Source of the DNA: Conidiobolus incongruus B7586
Taxonomy: Eukaryota; Entomophthoromycota; Entomophthoromycetes; Entomophthorales; Conidiobolaceae
NCBI GenBank assembly: GCA_000697335.1
Contig: JNEM01006452.1
Coordinates: 1-24,527 of the forward strand
Direction of reading: 5' to 3'
Length of the DNA: 24,527 nt
Shown: in pieces, positions 20,988-24,527 of the stretch
How the letters are laid out: every line of letters begins with the position of its first letter
How positions within the stretch are numbered: the first letter of the stretch is position 1
Translations under genes and position numbers: made by a program
Notes under the pieces: generated by a model
Seen by the model: only the letters and a program-made list of their open reading frames with translations
What the model was told of the DNA's origin: nothing
Databases searched by the model: none

Positions 20988-22667
20988 TTAGGGCTTAGCA
21001 TCCCAATCCTCGTCTTGAGCCTTAGAGTCTTGGACATCTTCACATTGATCCAAATCAACATCGGGAAGGAAGATGGAGATGACAAGATAGCAGCAAGCAA
21101 TGCAGATGGAGATGGTACACATAAGCCATTGAGTATCCCCCAGGGCTTCAATCCAACTTTCTGTCACTTCCTCAGGTAATTTTCGAAGGGATAGGATGTT
21201 GGCAATGAGGCCGGGTACTTTAGCTTCATAACTTGGAAGATGTTTAATAAGGTTTTTAGTCAAGCTGGAATTCCAAACATTCGTGGCAATAGCTCCACCT
21301 ACTGCAGAAATCACTTGGGAAACTAGGGTATCAAATGCTGTAATTCTGGCAATATCCCTGAAGTCTACCGTGGATTGGAGAATGACCATACTAACACATG
21401 TAGCAATACCTGACCCAGTTCCGATGAATGCTTCCGCAGTGACTATGAACCCTTCGTGAGTGTGAGGATGACGAGCTGGGAGTGTTAATCCAACACCAAT
21501 TACGTAGATAACGATACCCAGCCATACCAAGTATCTAACCTTCTTGATCTTCTTGATCAAAAATGCAGCAACAAAACCCATAATGAACCAAGAAACTCTG
21601 AATCCAAGTGTAATCAGAAGGATTTTATCCTCATTAATGTTTCTGGTTACCATCAAATATGGATTCAAATATCTCCAAGTGATTGCAGAGTCCAATTTTT
21701 CAGCTGTACGAATTAGAATGGTGATCATGGCTGCACGGTTAAAGAGTAATTCTTTGGTAATTAGTGGGTATTTAGTAAATTTCCATTCCCAAATAGCTAA
21801 AACCACTATAATAATGATACCTACAATAAGGGGTACAAACATTGCAGGATCGGCCCATCCATCCTTATAGCGGATGACTAAAGTGAAGGGACAAAGGAAA
21901 AAGCCAAGACCAACAGTCAGGAGAATGACGCCAACCCAGTCGACTTCAAGCAAGCTAGCTGCTCTAAAATTAAAGGAAGGCATGAGATTCTGAGCACGCT
22001 TTTGGAGACGGAATAACCCAAACAATGAAGGTAACACTGTAATGAAAGTGAAAATGGCTTGGAATCTGAACATCCATCTCCAACCGAATTCCCAAGCAGG
22101 GACAACAATTGGGAGTGCAAGACCAAGAGCCAACAGATTGGGCAACCAAAACAGAATAAAACCAAAACCTCTGTTCCTAGGTCTCAAAAAATCTGCAATA
22201 ATGATAGGTACCAATAAAGACCTTCCATTCTCGCCAATATAATTAATGATATTTCCGGAGCTATATTGCAAAAAGTTGCTGGAGGTGCCGATTACAATAC
22301 ATCCAACGATTGACAGCGTAAGAGCGACTCCAAGCATCAGACCACGACCATAGACATCAGAGAGAGCGGAAAAGAAGGGAATGAAGAAGATACTGAGTAC
22401 AACTTGAATAATATCGGTGATAGTGCCAATATCGAAAGAGTCAAAATCGGATAGAATACGAGGTACTAGAGCAAACGTAACGTTGCCAATAAGTGCCACA
22501 GTCATTCCTAGGAAGAAGAACCCAACGAAAATAATCCACTGATCGGTTGTAGTTCTCAGTTGAGCCATTTTTGTAATTAAATGGTCTTGCTTGTTACCAC
22601 CATTATTATGAATCTCTTGAGTCATAGGCTTTGAACTTTCTGCGCTGGGTTTCACTGAATCTGCCAT
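20988..22667 (-). CDS. Siderophore-iron transporter-like MFS protein (transporter 3)
   Basis: A predicted 559-residue importer of the fungal SIT/ARN branch of the MFS, probably moving ferric chelates across a membrane. The N-tail (1-42) ends in KMAQLR. About 14 membrane segments follow, to about residue 534. SDVYGRG is at 103-109, PRNRGFGF at 163-170, GWRW at 195-198 and RHPHTHE at 399-405. The long loop typical of SIT proteins is 462-514 (VWNSSLTKNL to TQWLMC), and the tail has VDLDQC (537-542) and an acidic end. The ATG at 22667 gives the shared family length, has A at -3 and sits 41 bases below a TATA box. No intron is needed. Four exact GATA-type sites lie within about 1 kb upstream, the most in the array. 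It is most similar to transporter 2. The exact siderophore, and plasma versus endosomal membrane, cannot be inferred. Confidence 0.87.
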   Translation of the reverse strand: MADSVKPSAESSKPMTQEIHNNGGNKQDHLITKMAQLRTTTDQWIIFVGFFFLGMTVALIGNVTFALVPRILSDFDSFDIGTITDIIQVVLSIFFIPFFSALSDVYGRGLMLGVALTLSIVGCIVIGTSSNFLQYSSGNIINYIGENGRSLLVPIIIADFLRPRNRGFGFILFWLPNLLALGLALPIVVPAWEFGWRWMFRFQAIFTFITVLPSLFGLFRLQKRAQNLMPSFNFRAASLLEVDWVGVILLTVGLGFFLCPFTLVIRYKDGWADPAMFVPLIVGIIIIVVLAIWEWKFTKYPLITKELLFNRAAMITILIRTAEKLDSAITWRYLNPYLMVTRNINEDKILLITLGFRVSWFIMGFVAAFLIKKIKKVRYLVWLGIVIYVIGVGLTLPARHPHTHEGFIVTAEAFIGTGSGIATCVSMVILQSTVDFRDIARITAFDTLVSQVISAVGGAIATNVWNSSLTKNLIKHLPSYEAKVPGLIANILSLRKLPEEVTESWIEALGDTQWLMCTISICIACCYLVISIFLPDVDLDQCEDVQDSKAQDEDWDAKP

Positions 22668-22699
22668 AATTTGTCAACTTAAGGGTTTTTGGTGAGGAT

Positions 22700-22708
22700 T
22701 TATCAGAT
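22700..22708 (-). promoter_or_regulatory. GATA-type iron-response site abutting the TATA box (transporter 3)
   Basis: Exact ATCTGATAA on the coding strand, preceded by A. Unlike the other two genes, where the site is upstream of the TATA box, here it lies immediately downstream and shares one base with it, between TATA and ATG. A bound protein would cover the likely transcription start. Confidence 0.6.
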
Positions 22709-22715
22709 TTTTATA
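22708..22715 (-). promoter_or_regulatory. TATA box of transporter 3
   Basis: TATAAAAA on the coding strand starting at -41, one base from the -42 position of the TATA boxes of transporters 1 and 2. Confidence 0.6.
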
Positions 22716-22902
22716 CTCAAAAACCAATTAAATTTTCAAAATGGATAAATGACGTTCAACTAGTTTCGTACAATTCAATTACATTAATTCCAAAATTCGA
22801 ACTGATTATTGGATATTTTTATTAGAAATGCTCAATAACATTACACAAATAATATTAATTATGTCAAAACAAACAATTTTACAAATCAAAAACAATATTT
22901 TC

Positions 22903-22911
22903 ATCTGATAA
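22903..22911 (+). promoter_or_regulatory. GATA-type iron-response site (transporter 3)
   Basis: Exact ATCTGATAA about 235 bases upstream of the ATG, a distance similar to that of the 4068 site of transporter 1. Confidence 0.5.
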
Positions 22912-23067
22912 TTTTTGTTTTTTGTGGATATTCAATATAAAAATTGGGATTTTTAGCTTTAGATTAATAAAACTACATTCATGGTTTAATATATCTTGAA
23001 TTTTTAATTGGTTTGAGAACCTCAATTATATAGGGTATAAATGACCTGATAATGCTAATCTCTAAGG

Positions 23068-23077
23068 TATATAAATA
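23068..23077 (+). promoter_or_regulatory. Promoter-like TATA box pointing away from transporter 3
   Basis: TATATAAATA on the plus strand, with a near-match GATA site (ACCTGATAA, 23044-23052) 15 bases upstream and a C/T-rich stretch 30-60 bases downstream. No reading frame of 60 or more codons follows before the window ends. It could drive a non-coding transcript or be chance. Confidence 0.3.
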
Positions 23078-23208
23078 AAGACTTCAAAGTCGAAAAGAAA
23101 ACTTAATACTTACTCCTATACTCTCTAACAAACTACCTTAAAATTTGCTTGTTTATTGAATTTTACTTCAAAATTTCTCAAATATTTAATAATTTTCTTA
23201 ATACGACA

Positions 23209-23217
23209 TTATCAGAT
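23209..23217 (-). promoter_or_regulatory. GATA-type iron-response site (transporter 3, distal)
   Basis: TTATCAGAT followed by C, so GATCTGATAA on the coding strand. It is an exact match about 540 bases upstream of the ATG. Confidence 0.5.
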
Positions 23218-23677
23218 CGTTACTCATTACCATATCTAGAAAATCTGAATTTTTACTAAATTTGGATAATACTAAAATTCCCACGTGATAATTTTAATTG
23301 ATCACTAAGTTGGGATAAGTTCTTAAAATTGGAGGAGTATCATTAAATTGATATTTGGTTGAGATTGGGAGTTAGTAGTAGGTAAAATGGATGATTCCCA
23401 TAGTTATATATAAAGAAGATTCAACTTGGTAGTATCCATTGATATAAACAAAAGCTATTTTTAATTTGGTATTATTTTAAACGATTTATTCTTCCATCAT
23501 TTGTGAATATTGAATGATTATTACATTTTAATAATAACAAAAACTCTAAAATTACAGTGTTAAGTGCATTATAAGAACAAGAAAAATAATCCTAGTTATC
23601 GGCATATTTTGCTAAATTAAAGGGTTTTAAATCATTAACCATTATAATAAGTTCTTAGTTATTTTGTATAATTTGAT

Positions 23678-23686
23678 TTATCTGAT
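23678..23686 (-). promoter_or_regulatory. GATA-type site about 1 kb upstream of transporter 3
   Basis: TTATCTGAT followed by C, so GATCAGATAA on the coding strand. An exact match, but far from the gene. Confidence 0.35.
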
Positions 23687-23689
23687 CAT

Positions 23690-24527
23690 TTTAATATAAA
23701 ACTCGACTATTGACAGAATTCTATTCAAAATTTACAACATTTAAAAATTATATATATTTTAGAATGCTGTGAATAAAAAACTGAAGTTATTGATGAAAAA
23801 TTACAATTATTCATTGGTTGATTCAATAAAAACAGGGATATTTATTGATTTTAAAATTTTATATGGAATTTTAATATAGTTGGTTAATAAAATATGTAAT
23901 ATTGTCTGTTGAATGGAAAATTAAATAATGTTCCTTTTAGATATATTCTAATTCATTGGAAAAAAAAATAAAATTTAATTTAAATATTTTTTTCAAAATC
24001 ATTATAAATACAAAAACATTAATTAATTTAATCAATGTATAAAATTGCTGAATTTTTTAATAATATATTCATTAATATTTTATATAAAATTAAAATATTT
24101 GAAAAAAATTATTATAAAATAAAATGATTTTATTGGCAAATAAATTATATTAATTAATTATAGTTTGGGAAATATAATGGGGAAAATAAATTTCATATTT
24201 TTTGTTTTAATATTATAAATTAAATATTCTGATTAAATATAATAAATAAATTAGGATGTATTTTATAATTTTAATTTAATCAATAAATATAATTTATAAA
24301 TCATCATTATTATAAATTACTAAATCCTAATTATCATAATTAATAATTATTATTAATGATAATAATTTCAAAAAAAAATCCAAGTAATATATTATTTTGA
24401 TAAAAATTAAATTAAATTATAAAAACCAAAAGAATTTATAGATATAATATTAAATAATCACTATTTTATACTTTATTCTTAATATTATTTTTTTTATAAT
24501 ATTATAAAAAATATGAAAAAAAACATT
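23690..24527. other. Extremely AT-rich end of window, no gene seen
   Basis: From about 23930 onward the sequence is nearly all A and T with homopolymer runs. No reading frame, RNA gene or repeat family is recognisable on either strand. Confidence 0.7.

Noticed and set aside
1-24527. A secondary-metabolite (siderophore) synthesis cluster
   Set aside because: No peptide synthetase, ornithine monooxygenase or acyltransferase sequence is present. Only transporters are found.

Overview
The window is very AT-rich, roughly 80-85% A+T by eye outside the genes. It holds a tandem, same-strand (minus) array of one protein family: three intact, intronless major facilitator superfamily (MFS) transporters (2147-3829, 12530-14209 and 20988-22667) and one dead copy (8566-10218). 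The proteins are 560, 559 and 559 residues long. Each has about 14 predicted membrane segments, an SD(V/I)YGRG loop, an RNRGFGF loop and a long soluble loop before the last membrane segment. Together these fit the fungal siderophore-iron transporter (SIT/ARN) family. The family, the eukaryote-style TATA boxes and the large AT-rich spacers suggest a fungus with an AT-rich genome, possibly an early-diverging lineage. The species cannot be named from this sequence.

Layout: 1-2146 is AT-rich DNA with no gene; 2147-3829 is transporter 1, with its promoter at about 3830-4110; 4110-8565 is AT-rich spacer with an orphan cluster of GATA-type sites at 6236-6650; 8566-10218 is the transporter pseudogene, closest to transporter 1; 10760-11820 is a spacer block that reappears in diverged form at 17855-18980; 12530-14209 is transporter 2; 14210-20987 is spacer; 20988-22667 is transporter 3, closest to transporter 2; 22668-24527 is its upstream region and an extremely AT-rich end.

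Regulation is the strongest signal beyond the genes. Each intact gene has a TATA box at the same distance from its ATG (-41 or -42). Each also carries two to four exact copies of ATC(A/T)GATAA within about 1 kb upstream. This is the site bound by fungal iron-sensing GATA repressors (SREA, Sre1, Fep1, Urbs1). I found 13 exact non-coding sites (12 separate plus one overlapping pair counted once) where chance predicts about one or two. The pseudogene keeps the TATA box, but the matching GATA sites have decayed. The cluster therefore looks like an iron-repressed set of siderophore (or related chelate) importers evolving by duplication, divergence and loss. I found no tRNA, rRNA, CRISPR array or identifiable transposon.
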